Source: Lawsonibacter sp. (lineage in GTDB: Bacteria; Bacillota; Clostridia; Oscillospirales; Oscillospiraceae). From it: DNA of 64,000 nt. Position numbers and translations under genes: made by a program. Below the pieces are notes generated by a model. It had not been told where the DNA came from. It was given only the letters and a program-made list of their open reading frames with translations, and did not search any database. Shown here in pieces: positions 8,715 through 17,112 of the stretch. Every line of letters begins with the position of its first letter. Positions within the stretch are counted from its first letter, which is position 1. The stretch is from the NCBI GenBank assembly GCA_022791995.1, contig JAAWAD010000014.1, positions 1-64,000 on the forward strand. Direction: 5' to 3'.

Positions 8715-8730
8715 GGAACCGCTGATTAAA
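8715..8730 (+). repeat. IS left terminal inverted repeat
   Basis: GGAACCGCTGATTAAA. It pairs with 9882-9897 (one G/A difference) and is flanked outside by the CTAA target duplicate. Confidence 0.95.
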
Positions 8731-8844
8731 GGGCAAAGAGTCAAGCAAACAGGAAGGAATGATAATAGATATCAAGTTTTGGGCCATATTGGGGCAGTAT
8801 CTCTGCTTTGTGCCCCCATTTCCGGTCAAAAGGGCGCAAAAATC

Positions 8845-9828
8845 TCAGGCGGGGGATAATGAGCCGCCCGCCCTGGCAAGCATATACAGATTTGCGCTGG
8901 CAAAAAGCACGTGCAATCGGTTGAGATTTTTTCGCAGTCCCCGGTAAACGGTCTTTCGGAACCCAAAGAGGTTCTTTACGATTCGATAGGGGTGTTCCAC
9001 TTTACAACGCACAGAGGACTTGCGGTTCTCAATGTGCCGTTCCCAGTCAATGGCGTTGTCTGAGACTTTGGGCAAGTGGCCCGGCCTGCGGTTGATACGG
9101 TATGTGATGGCAGAAAGCTGAGGGCTGTTTCTGATCTCGTCCCGCTTCTCTATCCCAAGGTACGCGCTGTCCCCGTAGACCACCTCGTCATCTTCCCGCA
9201 GGAGTTCTGCTGCAACAGTGACATCGTGGACATTGGCGGCGGTGACCTCCACCGTGTGAACAAAGCCGCTCCCGGCATCTACGCCAGTGTGGCACTTCAT
9301 GCCAAAATGCCACTGGTTTCCCTTCTTTGCCGAGTGCATCTCTGGGTCCCGCTTCTTCTCCTTGTTTTTCGTGGAGCTGGGCGCACTGATCAGCGTGGCG
9401 TCTACGATGCTGCCGCCCCGCATCATCCGCCCCGCGCGTTCCAGGCAGCGGGTGATGGCGTCAAAAAACAGTTTGCCGATCCCCTTTTCCTCCAGCAGGT
9501 GCCGAAAGTGCAGCAGGGTCGTGGCGTCTGGCACATCCTGCTCAAAAAAGTTGATCCCCATGAATTTGCGCATGGCATAACTGTCGTATATGGCGTCCTC
9601 TACCCCTTCATCGGACAGGTTGAACCAGCATTGTAGCAGATACATCCGCAGCATAGTTTCGATTTCAATGGGTGGCCGGCCCCGTCTCCCAGCGGGGTAG
9701 TACGGCACGATCAGGGACACCCATTCGTCCCACGGGATGATCTCGTCCATGATCTCTAAAAATTCTTCCCGCTTTGTTTTCTTCTTCCGGCACCTGTATT
9801 CCATATCGCTGAAACTTTCCTGCTTCAT
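8845..9828 (-). CDS. IS5-family DDE transposase
   Basis: The product is 327 aa, full length for IS5-type transposases, which cut and paste the element. The N-terminal DUF772-like region contains RRGRPPIEIETMLRMYLLQ and WFNLSD. The DDE catalytic residues are visible: D in SIVDATLISAPSSTKN, D in VVYGDSAYLG, and E in RCKVEHPYRIVKNLFGFRK. There is no frameshift or stop, so it is probably active. It is oriented against the host operon and its 3' end overlaps the run-on rmlC frame by 15 bases. Confidence 0.95.
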   Translation of the reverse strand: MKQESFSDMEYRCRKKKTKREEFLEIMDEIIPWDEWVSLIVPYYPAGRRGRPPIEIETMLRMYLLQCWFNLSDEGVEDAIYDSYAMRKFMGINFFEQDVPDATTLLHFRHLLEEKGIGKLFFDAITRCLERAGRMMRGGSIVDATLISAPSSTKNKEKKRDPEMHSAKKGNQWHFGMKCHTGVDAGSGFVHTVEVTAANVHDVTVAAELLREDDEVVYGDSAYLGIEKRDEIRNSPQLSAITYRINRRPGHLPKVSDNAIDWERHIENRKSSVRCKVEHPYRIVKNLFGFRKTVYRGLRKNLNRLHVLFASANLYMLARAGGSLSPA

Positions 9829-9881
9829 GCACTACTCCCCCTTTTTCCTTATTTTATCACATCCACTATCAATGCGGACGT

Positions 9882-9897
9882 TTTAATCAGTGGTTCC
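9882..9897 (-). repeat. IS right terminal inverted repeat
   Basis: TTTAATCAGTGGTTCC, the complement of the left end with one mismatch. The second CTAA target copy follows at 9898-9901. Confidence 0.95.
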
Positions 9898-9962
9898 CTA
9901 AAGATAAAAAAGCGCCAATGCTGTCTGATAGCGATGTGAATTTTATAATGGAGCATGAATAG

Positions 9963-10892
9963 ATGAAGAAGGCAATTATTACTGGTGCATCTGGCTTTAT
10001 AGGAAAAGCGTTGACTGCTCACCTTCTCAAAGAAGGATATCAGGTGTTTGCTGTTGTGCGGAATCGTAAGACTCTTTCCGAAATGTTTTGTTCAAGTTTA
10101 GAAATTGTTGAAGCTGAATTATCAGACTATACCAGCTTGCCTGAAGTGATTTCGGAACGGCAGTTTGATGTATTTTATCATTTCGCATGGGACGGAACGT
10201 TTGGAGAGAGCTTCAGAGATTATCGACTTCAACTAAATAATGCTGTTTATGCAGCTGACGCGCTTTTGGCTGCCGTAAAATTGAACTGCAAAAGGTTTGT
10301 GTTGGCTGGAACCATAGTAGAGCTGGAAGTGAAACACTATTTGCTGCATGATGAGGGAAAACCGCGTATATCGTGCATTTATGGTACCGCAAAATGTGCA
10401 GCGGAGATGGTATGCAGAACATGGGCACAACAACTGAATATTGAGTTTAATACTGCTGTATTAGCGAGTGTTTATGGAGAAGGAGATTACAGCCACATGA
10501 TTCAAAATGTGTTGATTCATGCGCTGCAATATGGAGAAAACCTTCGGCTAATCAACGGTAAAGTATTACAGGATTGGATTTATATTGATGATGCTGTGTT
10601 AGGGTTGTCGGCGATTGTCCAGCGAGGGAAGCGCGATAAAACCTATTATGTAGGGCATCGAGACTTGCAGACATTTGAAAAACTTGTAAAGCAAACGCGA
10701 GATATCGTTGCGCCGGGAAGACATTTGAATTTTGGTACAATAGAAGACCAAACAGCCATTGATTATACTTTGATGAACCGAAATGCACTCTTCCAAGATA
10801 CAGGATTTGAATGTCAATCAAATTTCACAGAAAGCATCCAAAAAACGGCCCAGTGGATAAAAAAACTGCACGAAGAAGGCATTTGGAAATGA
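9963..10892 (+). CDS. SDR-family sugar reductase/epimerase, candidate dTDP-4-ketoreductase
   Basis: The product is 309 aa and starts at the base after the rmlC stop codon. The glycine-rich GASGFIGKAL motif (residues 8-17) binds NAD(P). The active-site region is VLAGTIVE followed by IYGTAK, the Tyr-x3-Lys pair. In the olivose-type pathway the final step is an SDR that reduces the 4-keto group (OleU type), and this is the only SDR besides RmlB and the one at 3620 that could do it. The region is notably AT-rich, like the glycosyltransferase and rmlC. Because the IS lies just upstream and points the other way, expression may be altered. Confidence 0.75.
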   Translation: MKKAIITGASGFIGKALTAHLLKEGYQVFAVVRNRKTLSEMFCSSLEIVEAELSDYTSLPEVISERQFDVFYHFAWDGTFGESFRDYRLQLNNAVYAADALLAAVKLNCKRFVLAGTIVELEVKHYLLHDEGKPRISCIYGTAKCAAEMVCRTWAQQLNIEFNTAVLASVYGEGDYSHMIQNVLIHALQYGENLRLINGKVLQDWIYIDDAVLGLSAIVQRGKRDKTYYVGHRDLQTFEKLVKQTRDIVAPGRHLNFGTIEDQTAIDYTLMNRNALFQDTGFECQSNFTESIQKTAQWIKKLHEEGIWK

Positions 10893-12070
10893 AACAGATT
10901 ATTGTGGTGGGCAGCGGCTTTTCCGGGAGCATTCTTGCCCGAAAAATTGCCGAGGAGTTCAACCGCCCTGTGACAATTCTGGAAAAGCGGTCCCACATCG
11001 GCGGAAATATGTACGACAAGTATGATGAGCATGGAATTCTTGTTCAAAAATACGGTCCGCATTTCCTTAACACGAACAAATACAGCGTGATTGCATTTTT
11101 ACAGCAATATGCGGATTTATTTCCCTATGCGGTGAAGCTGCTTAGCTTTATAGATGGACAATATGTCCGCCTGCCCTTCAATTATTTGACCGTACAGCAG
11201 CTGGTCGGCGCGCAACGCGCCGAAGCTTTGCTTGCAAAGCTTCGTAAAGCGTTTCAGGGCAGAGACCGGGTCCCGATTTTGGAGCTGGCAGATCACAAAG
11301 ATACCGAGATCCGTGCATATGGAACGCTGCTGTTTGAAAAGGCATATCACACTTACACGTCTAAAATGTGGGGGATTCAGCCAGAGAGGATTGACAAGTA
11401 CGTTTTAGACCGGGTGCCGATGGCGATGGGCTATGACGAACGTTACCTGAACAAGGATTTTCAATACCTGCCTGTACCGGGCTTTACCAAGCTGTTTGAA
11501 GCGATGCTGGACCATCCCAATATTCAGGTCTCCCTAAACACCGATGCGCTGGAGCATTTACAGTTGGATGGAAGTCAGATCTGTTTCGACGGACAGCCGG
11601 TCGCCTGCGTTGTTTATACTGGTGCGGTGGACGAGCTGTTTGGGTGCAGATATGGGCGGCTGCCATATCGTTCTTTGGATATCCGTTATCAGTATTTTGA
11701 GCAGGACAGTGTTTTACCCTGTGAAATTGTGTCCTACCCGCAGGCGCCAGACTATACCCGCAGCACAGAGTATCGGAAAATCATGTTTGATGCAGGTAGA
11801 ATCAAGGGATCTGTTGTCGCAACGGAGTACCCGTTGACGTATGATCCGTCCGGGTCGGTGGGAAATATTCCATTTTACCCGGTGGTTACGGAGGAAAGCG
11901 GACAGCAGTATCAGCAATATTTGCAGGAGGCGGCCAGGTATCAAAATCTGTTTCTGTGTGGGCGTCTGGCGGAATTTAAATATTACAACATGGATGTCTG
12001 CATTGAGCACGCGTTGCAATACTGCGAAAAAATCTTCAATTGCCTGAAGGCGGCGGAGGAGCGGAAATGA
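10889..12070 (+). CDS. glf: UDP-galactopyranose mutase
   Basis: The product is 393 aa and the start overlaps the previous stop as ATGA. Glf converts UDP-galactopyranose to UDP-galactofuranose using reduced FAD. Visible are the FAD-binding [11 protein letters not shown] at the N-terminus, [12 protein letters not shown], the GPHFLNTN motif, LPFNYLT, and a later [14 protein letters not shown] region typical of the family. This predicts galactofuranose in the glycan. A galactofuranosyltransferase is not seen in the window. Confidence 0.93.
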   Translation: MKQIIVVGSGFSGSILARKIAEEFNRPVTILEKRSHIGGNMYDKYDEHGILVQKYGPHFLNTNKYSVIAFLQQYADLFPYAVKLLSFIDGQYVRLPFNYLTVQQLVGAQRAEALLAKLRKAFQGRDRVPILELADHKDTEIRAYGTLLFEKAYHTYTSKMWGIQPERIDKYVLDRVPMAMGYDERYLNKDFQYLPVPGFTKLFEAMLDHPNIQVSLNTDALEHLQLDGSQICFDGQPVACVVYTGAVDELFGCRYGRLPYRSLDIRYQYFEQDSVLPCEIVSYPQAPDYTRSTEYRKIMFDAGRIKGSVVATEYPLTYDPSGSVGNIPFYPVVTEESGQQYQQYLQEAARYQNLFLCGRLAEFKYYNMDVCIEHALQYCEKIFNCLKAAEERK

Positions 12071-12942
12071 TGAAAGGCATTATCTTAGCAGGCGGCTCTG
12101 GGACACGCCTCTATCCCACCACAATGTCCATCTCCAAGCAGCTTTTGCCCATCTATGACAAGCCGATGATCTATTATCCTCTGTCTGTGCTGATGCTGTC
12201 AGGGATACAGGATATCCTAATTATTTCAACGCCGCGGGACTTATCTGCTTTTGAGGCGCTGTTGGGAGATGGCTCCAGGTATGGTATTCGTCTCTCTTAT
12301 GCGGTGCAGGAGCAGCCAAGGGGCTTGGCAGAGGCGTTTTTGATTGGAGAGGACTTCATCGGGACAGAGCCTGTGTGCCTGATTTTAGGCGATAACGTTT
12401 TCTATGGCAGACACTTCAGCGCAGCGCTGCAACGGGCCGCAGCACTGGAACATGGCGCGGTAATCTGGGGGTATTATGTGCCAAATCCACAGGATTTCGG
12501 CGTGGTAGAGTTTGACCAGAACTGGAATGTGCGGTCTATTGAGGAAAAGCCTGGCAGCCCAAGGTCAAATTACGCAATTCCGGGCTTGTATTTTTATGAT
12601 AATGGTGTAATATCAATCGCAAAGACCATTACGCCGTCAGCGCGGGGAGAGCTGGAAATTACCGCTGTCAATAACGCTTACCTGCGTCGGGGAGATTTGA
12701 AGGTAGAGCTTTTCGGTCGTGGAATGGCCTGGCTGGATACAGGCACCCATGCAGGTCTCCTTGAGGCGGCAAACTTTGTCTCCATTGTGCAAAGGCGGCA
12801 GGGTTTGTATATCTCCTGTATTGAGGAAATCGCCTTTCGAATGGGGTATATATCGAAAGAAAAGCTGCTTTGGATCGCAAATTCCATGATAAAGACAGAC
12901 TATGGACGGTATCTGAAGCGCGTGGCGGAGGAAGCGGTATGA
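12067..12942 (+). CDS. rmlA: Glucose-1-phosphate thymidylyltransferase
   Basis: The product is 291 aa, standard RmlA length. It makes dTDP-glucose from glucose-1-P and dTTP, the first step of dTDP-deoxysugar synthesis. [33 protein letters not shown] is the canonical nucleotide-binding N-terminus. [18 protein letters not shown] and WLDTGTH are also present. GGAGGA precedes the start and the start overlaps the glf stop (ATGA); ATG 12070 is an equally placed alternative. It feeds RmlB and then the 2,3-dehydratase branch. Confidence 0.97.
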   Translation: MMKGIILAGGSGTRLYPTTMSISKQLLPIYDKPMIYYPLSVLMLSGIQDILIISTPRDLSAFEALLGDGSRYGIRLSYAVQEQPRGLAEAFLIGEDFIGTEPVCLILGDNVFYGRHFSAALQRAAALEHGAVIWGYYVPNPQDFGVVEFDQNWNVRSIEEKPGSPRSNYAIPGLYFYDNGVISIAKTITPSARGELEITAVNNAYLRRGDLKVELFGRGMAWLDTGTHAGLLEAANFVSIVQRRQGLYISCIEEIAFRMGYISKEKLLWIANSMIKTDYGRYLKRVAEEAV

Positions 12943-13997
12943 ATCGAGTGTTGGTAACGGGCGGAGCTGGGTTTATTGGCTCAAACTTTATCCGTTATTT
13001 TCTAAAGCATCAACAAGATATCTCTCTTCTGGTGAATTTTGATTTCCTTACATATGCCGGAAATCTGGAAAACCTGACAGATTGTGAAAGCGATCCTCGA
13101 TATCGTTTTGTTCGGGGGGATGTGCGGGATTATGGGCAGGTGAAGCAGCTTTTCTCGGAATATGGCTTTGATACTGTCGTCCATTTTGCTGCGGAGAGCC
13201 ACGTGGACCGCAGCATAACCGATCCTGAACTGTTTTTGACCACAAATGTTCTGGGCACGCGGGCTCTGCTGGACGCAGCAAAGGAGCAATGGAATATAGA
13301 CCCCAAGAATAAGTATTCCCAAACCTATAAGCCTGGGGTTCGTTTTTTGCAGATCTCCACGGATGAGGTTTATGGTGCGCTGGGGCCTACCGGCAAGTTT
13401 ACGGAGCTTTCACCACTCTTGCCCAACAGCCCCTATTCTGCGTCGAAAGCGTCAGCTGATTTGTTGGTCCGCGCCTTTGGTCAGACCTTTGGCCTTCCGG
13501 TCAATATTACCCGCTGCTCGAACAATTATGGCCCATATCAATTTCCCGAGAAATTGATCCCGCTTATGGTCCACAATGCGCTGCTGGATAAGCCACTTCC
13601 GGTGTATGGAGACGGAATGCAGGTGCGAGATTGGCTCCATGTGGAAGATCATTGCGCTGCCATTACGGCGGTACTGGAGAGGGGGCTTGTGGGCGAGGTC
13701 TATAATATAGGCGGGAGCAGCGAGAAAACAAATTTGGAGTTAATCCGACTGATTTTGAGGGAACTTGAAAAGTCAGAGGATTTGATTACCTATGTTCAGG
13801 ACCGTCCGGGCCATGATCGCCGGTATGCGATTGATCATACCAAAATAACAGAAACGTTGTCCTGGAGCCCGGTGTATACCGTTGAAGAAGGTATACACGA
13901 AACAGTCCAGTGGTATTTACATCACCCGGATTGGATTGAGCGCGTTGTGACAGGCGAGTATCAGGTCTATTATGCCAGAATGTACGAAACATTGTAA
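12939..13997 (+). CDS. rmlB: dTDP-glucose 4,6-dehydratase
   Basis: The product is 352 aa with an ATGA overlap with rmlA. It converts dTDP-glucose to dTDP-4-keto-6-deoxyglucose. The signature segments are [30 protein letters not shown], and the catalytic [23 protein letters not shown] and [17 protein letters not shown] are family hallmarks. It is the last gene of the operon. No rmlD is present in the window, which fits diversion of the intermediate to a 2,6-dideoxyhexose rather than rhamnose. No clear terminator follows before 14042. Confidence 0.97.
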   Translation: MNRVLVTGGAGFIGSNFIRYFLKHQQDISLLVNFDFLTYAGNLENLTDCESDPRYRFVRGDVRDYGQVKQLFSEYGFDTVVHFAAESHVDRSITDPELFLTTNVLGTRALLDAAKEQWNIDPKNKYSQTYKPGVRFLQISTDEVYGALGPTGKFTELSPLLPNSPYSASKASADLLVRAFGQTFGLPVNITRCSNNYGPYQFPEKLIPLMVHNALLDKPLPVYGDGMQVRDWLHVEDHCAAITAVLERGLVGEVYNIGGSSEKTNLELIRLILRELEKSEDLITYVQDRPGHDRRYAIDHTKITETLSWSPVYTVEEGIHETVQWYLHHPDWIERVVTGEYQVYYARMYETL

Positions 13998-14041
13998 TTT
14001 CGCCGTATTTCTGCTATCCTGTACAAAAGGGGGATACGGCC

Positions 14042-14206
14042 TTGGACATTGAGATGCGATATGTTTACGAGGTATATCGGGAAAACAGCTTTTCTAAAGC
14101 GGCGGAAAATAAGAGAGCAGTCCTGGATAATAACGGCTGGGATAAGCGGCCTTCTGCGGTTGGATCAGAAAAAATTACTTGTATACTGGCGGGCGAGGGT
14201 GTATAA
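14042..14206 (+). pseudogene. Remnant of a LysR-type regulator N-terminus
   Basis: A TTG-initiated 54-codon frame reads MDIEMRYVYEVYRENSFSKAAENK, the first helices of a LysR-type HTH. It then departs into unrelated sequence and ends within the downstream promoter. AAGGGGG lies upstream. The rest of the regulator is absent, so it is a decayed fragment left between the glycan and thiamine operons. Confidence 0.55.
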
Positions 14207-14207
14207 T
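14179..14207 (+). promoter_or_regulatory. SigA-type promoter of the thiamine operon
   Basis: -35 TTGTAT (14179-14184) and -10 TATAAT (14202-14207) are separated by 17 bp. Transcription would start near 14214, just before the TPP riboswitch. Confidence 0.85.
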
Positions 14208-14221
14208 CTCACTACAACAGC

Positions 14222-14315
14222 ATAACAGGGGAGCTTGTGCGACGGGCTGAGAGGAAGGTAGACCTTCGACCCTTGAACCTGATGCGGATAATGCCGCCGG
14301 AGGAAGTTGCAGGGA
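14222..14315 (+). ncRNA. TPP riboswitch (THI element)
   Basis: The conserved blocks occur in order: GGGGAGC, GGCTGAGAGG, GACCCTTGAACCTGAT, and CGGATAATGCCG. Binding of thiamine pyrophosphate should favour the terminator at 14328-14362 and shut down the thiM-thiE-thiD genes. Confidence 0.95.
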
Positions 14316-14327
14316 TCTGTACTTTTT

Positions 14328-14362
14328 CAGGGGGTATCGTATGTAGATGCCCCCTGTTTTTT
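14328..14362 (+). terminator. Terminator of the TPP riboswitch
   Basis: An 11-bp stem (CAGGGGGTATC with GATGCCCCCTG, one wobble) and 7-base loop are followed by TTTTTT (14357-14362). This is the expression platform for transcription attenuation. Confidence 0.93.
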
Positions 14363-14404
14363 GCTGCTCTTTACAGAAAAGGATGTGATATAGAAAACCG
14401 TAAT

Positions 14405-14575
14405 GCTTGCGGCGGGTTGAGGGGGAGCGCCCTGGACCTTGTATGACAGCGATGGGAAGCCGTGTTCCGGCGTGAGAGGAGGCCAGTGAGCCTCGACCGA
14501 ATTTTCCGGCCAGGCAGACTACACCTGCCTGCTATCATCAGGGAAAGCGCCGTTATGCAGGGCCGTTTTCTCGCA
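14405..14575 (+). ncRNA. Second structured leader upstream of thiM, cobalamin-riboswitch-like
   Basis: The ~230 bases between the TPP terminator and thiM hold several hairpins: GCCG/CGGC near 14460, GAGGC/GCCTC near 14490, and AGGCAG/CTGCCT near 14512-14530, plus a 9-bp wobble-containing stem before the thiM ribosome site. GGGAAGCCG and GCCAGG..ACCTGCC loosely resemble cobalamin-riboswitch blocks, but the canonical CCCGC-ACTGT core is poor. It may be a divergent or decayed riboswitch or another structured RNA. Confidence 0.35.
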
Positions 14576-14594
14576 GTACAAAGGAGTAAAGACT

Positions 14595-15416
14595 ATGTTT
14601 GAGCAAATGTTTGAGAATGTCCGCCGGAAATCCCCGCTGGTCCACAACATCACCAACTATGTGACAGTCAACGACTGCGCCAATATGCTGCTGGCCTGCG
14701 GCGCCTCACCCATTATGGCGGATGACCCGGACGACGCGGTGGAGATCACCTCCATCTGTGGCGGGTTGAACATCAACATTGGTACACTGAACTAGCGGAC
14801 CATCCCTGCCATGTTTGCCGCTGGGAAGCGGGCCAATGAGCTGGGCCATCCTGTGGTGCTGGACCCGGTGGGGGCAGGGGCCTCCACCCTGCGAACGGAG
14901 ACTGCCATCCGGCTGCTGAACACGGTAAAGCTTACGGCAATTCGGGGCAACATTTCAGAGATCAAGACCCTGGCGCTGGGCAGCGGTACCACAAAGGGGG
15001 TGGATGCCGATGTGGCGGACAAGGTGACGGAGGAGAACCTGAATGGAGCGGTGTCCTTCGCCAAAGCGTTTGCCCGGCGCGCTGGGGGAATTCTTGCCAT
15101 CACAGGAGCCATTGACATTGTAACGGACGGGGTACGGGCCTTCTGCATTCGTAACGGCCGGCCAGAGATGTCCTCTATCACCGGAACCGGCTGCCAGCTC
15201 TCCGCCCTGACGGCCGCCTTTGTCACCGCCAACCCAGACCAGCCCTTGGAGGCCGTGGCCGCGGCAGTGTGTGCCATGGGCCTGTGCGGGGAGACCTCCT
15301 GCCAGCGCATGACGGAACTGGACGGCAACGCCTCCTACCGCAACTACATCATCGATGCCATGTACCGCCTCACCCCGGCGGCGCTGGAGGAGGGAGCGAA
15401 GTATGAGGTGCGATAA
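14595..15416 (+). pseudogene. thiM: Hydroxyethylthiazole kinase with one in-frame amber stop
   Basis: ThiM phosphorylates the thiazole moiety for thiamine salvage. The frame encodes a complete ThiM (about 273 codons) from ATG 14595 (AAAGGAG upstream). It includes LVHNITNYVTVNDCAN, GASPIMADDP, HPVVLDPVGAGAS, and ITGTGCQLSAL near the C-terminus. The only defect is TAG at 14793-14795 where homologs have a residue between GTLN and RTI.AM. Translation could restart at ATG 14811, but that product would lack the first third. Downstream genes are intact, so the change is recent, a sequencing error, or tolerated. Confidence 0.85.
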
Positions 15417-16131
15417 GCGGCATATGCTGCTCTACGCCGTCACTGACCGGGCCTGGGTGGGAAGGCAGACACTCTATGAGCAGGTGGAGGCGGCACTGAG
15501 GGGCGGCGTAACCTGTGTGCAGCTGCGGGAGAAGGAACTGGACGAACCCGCCTTCCTTCAGGAAGCGAAGGAAATTTGCGCGCTGTGCCGCCGGTATGGT
15601 GTCCCCTTCCTTGTGAATGACAACGTGGAGATTGCCATTGCTTGCGGAGCGGACGGTATCCATGTGGGGCAGGAGGATCTGGCGGCCGGTGAGGTCCGCT
15701 GCCGGGTGGGGGAGGATATGATCCTGGGGGTTTCGGTCCACACGGTGGAGCAGGCCCGCCAGGCTGTTCTGGACGGTGCGGATTATCTGGGACTTGGCGC
15801 AGTGTTTCCCACCAGCACCAAAGCCGATGTAGACCAGATGCCCTATGAAACCCTCCAGGCCATCTGTTCTGAGGTGGAGGTGCCTATTGTGGCGATCGGC
15901 GGCATCAACCGGGAAAACCTGCAAAAATTGGCAGGGAGCGGAGTAGATGGAGTGGCTCTTGTGTCGGCTATCTTCTCGGCCAGGGATATTGAGGGGGCCT
16001 GCTGTGAGCTGCGGGCGCTCTCGTCAAAGATGGTAACCTGGGGCAGACTGTGTCAGATGCATCAAGGAAGAAGCCTGCCCAGTAGAAAGGCCGAAGGCAG
16101 TCGGTGGGCCCCATACTGCACCGCTCCGTAA
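15403..16131 (+). CDS. thiE: Thiamine-phosphate synthase
   Basis: The start at ATG 15403 overlaps the end of thiM by 14 bases and uses AGGAGGGAG upstream. ThiE joins HMP-PP and thiazole phosphate into thiamine phosphate. Diagnostic segments are CVQLREKELDE, VPFLVNDNVEIAIACGADGIHVGQEDL, LGVSVHT, YLGLGAVFPTSTK and VAIGGINREN. The family usually ends about 29 residues earlier, near the SSKMV segment. The extra tail GRLCQMHQG onward has no family similarity and probably reflects loss of the original stop or a late frameshift. Total 242 aa. Confidence 0.93.
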   Translation: MRCDKRHMLLYAVTDRAWVGRQTLYEQVEAALRGGVTCVQLREKELDEPAFLQEAKEICALCRRYGVPFLVNDNVEIAIACGADGIHVGQEDLAAGEVRCRVGEDMILGVSVHTVEQARQAVLDGADYLGLGAVFPTSTKADVDQMPYETLQAICSEVEVPIVAIGGINRENLQKLAGSGVDGVALVSAIFSARDIEGACCELRALSSKMVTWGRLCQMHQGRSLPSRKAEGSRWAPYCTAP

Positions 16132-16155
16132 CAATTATACAGAGGAGGAACCGCA

Positions 16156-16959
16156 ATGAGAACAGCATTATCAATCGCTGGGACCGACCCCAGCGGAGGC
16201 GCCGGCATTCAGGCTGATCTGAAAACGATGACGATGAACGGCGTCTTTGCCATGAGTGCCATTACGGCGCTGGTGGCCCAGAACACCACCGGTGTGCGGG
16301 AGATTGTTGAAATGTCCCCGGAGTTCCTTGGGCAGCAGCTTGACGCAGTCTTTGAGGATATTCCGCCTGACGCAGTGAAGATTGGCATGGTGGCCTCTTG
16401 CGGTCTGATTGAAGTGATTGCGGAGCGGCTTCGCTTTTACCAGGGGAAAAACATTGTGGTGGACCCGGTGATGGTGGCCACAAGCGGCGACCGGCTGATC
16501 TCAGAGGAGGCAGTGGAAGTGCTGAAGCGCTGCCTGCTCCCCCTGGCGGTTGTGGCCACCCCCAATATCCCGGAGGCGGAGATTTTGTCTGGTATGCCGA
16601 TTCAAAGCCCGGCGGACATGGAGGCCGCTGCCAGACAGATCGGCGATGCCTGCTGCTGTGCCGTTCTGCTTAAGGGTGGGCACAACCTCAGTGATGCCAA
16701 TGATTTTCTCTATGCAGACGGAACAGGAGCGTGGTTTTATGGAGCCCGTATCGACAACCCAAACACCCACGGCACCGGCTGTACCCTGTCCAGTGCCATT
16801 GCTGCCAACCTGGCCAAGGGCTTTGATCTGCCAGTCTCGATCCAACGTGCGAAGGATTACCTCTCTGGGGCGCTGAAAGCCAAGCTGAATCTGGGACACG
16901 GTCGGGGACCGATGCAGCATAATTTTAATTTGACCGGCGTGTTTGCCCAGGAAGCGTAG
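16156..16959 (+). CDS. thiD: Bifunctional hydroxymethylpyrimidine/phosphomethylpyrimidine kinase
   Basis: The product is 267 aa with AGAGGAGGAACC just upstream. ThiD phosphorylates HMP twice to HMP-PP, the second substrate of ThiE. It has the PfkB/ribokinase-like motifs: SIAGTDPSGGAGIQADLKT at the N-terminus, DPVMVATSGDRL in the middle and NTHGTGCTLSSAIAANLA near residue 210, which contains the catalytic GTGC. It lies 24 bp after thiE and completes a thiM-thiE-thiD salvage operon. Confidence 0.96.
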   Translation: MRTALSIAGTDPSGGAGIQADLKTMTMNGVFAMSAITALVAQNTTGVREIVEMSPEFLGQQLDAVFEDIPPDAVKIGMVASCGLIEVIAERLRFYQGKNIVVDPVMVATSGDRLISEEAVEVLKRCLLPLAVVATPNIPEAEILSGMPIQSPADMEAAARQIGDACCCAVLLKGGHNLSDANDFLYADGTGAWFYGARIDNPNTHGTGCTLSSAIAANLAKGFDLPVSIQRAKDYLSGALKAKLNLGHGRGPMQHNFNLTGVFAQEA

Positions 16960-17002
16960 GGAAGAAGCAGGCAGGTCAAGGTAAGAGTTCAGTCTGAAAG
17001 CC

Positions 17003-17040
17003 GCCTCCAGTGCTTGTGGCACGGGAGGCGAAATTTTGTA
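17003..17040 (+). terminator. Terminator-like hairpin after thiD
   Basis: GCCTCC-A-GTGC pairs with GCAC-G-GGAGGC (17003-17029) and is followed by GAAATTTTGT. It lies 44 bases after the thiD stop and between convergent genes. Confidence 0.65.
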
Positions 17041-17112
17041 TATGTGGTTCCTTTGGGAAAGTGTTGTCCAGCGTTTGCAGAAGAAGTGAAAACGGAGTGG
17101 GCAGAGTCTGCA

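Larger units (their letters stand above)
8715..9897. mobile_element. IS5-family insertion sequence, complete (1183 bp)
   Basis: The terminal inverted repeats are GGAACCGCTGATTAAA (8715-8730) and its near-perfect complement at 9882-9897, with one mismatch in 16. CTAA at 8711-8714 and 9898-9901 is a 4-bp target duplication of the YTAR type used by IS5. One transposase gene fills most of the element on the minus strand. Bases 8731-8844 between the left repeat and the transposase stop show nothing else. Intact ends, intact duplication and an intact transposase point to a recent insertion into rmlC. Confidence 0.95.
8206..9962 (+). pseudogene. rmlC: rmlC-type dTDP-4-keto-sugar 3,5- (or 5-) epimerase, split by an IS element
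   Basis: The N-terminal part (8206-8714) encodes a cupin with RGIHFQ..PFAQSKLVRCTRGSMLDIAVDLR, typical of RmlC, including the catalytic His in RGIHFQ and a downstream PKGFGHC. The frame then runs into the IS and stops at 8859, giving 217 aa with about 47 foreign residues. Bases 9902-9962 encode the missing end KDKKAPMLSDSDVNFIMEHE before TAG. Removing 8715-9897 and one CTAA copy rejoins the frame exactly as IVSPKDKKAP, an intact 189-aa protein. Only the last ~19 residues are lost, so residual activity is possible. The next gene starts at the base after this TAG, so the ancestral operon was tightly packed. Confidence 0.9.

Noticed and set aside
9830..9962. Outward promoter at the right end of the IS driving 9963 onward
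   Set aside because: No convincing -35/-10 pair reading rightward is visible; expression through the element is left open.
14793..14795. Pyrrolysine use at the thiM TAG
   Set aside because: No pylT or pyl genes are seen in the window and ThiM homologs are not known to need it; a nonsense mutation or base error is simpler.
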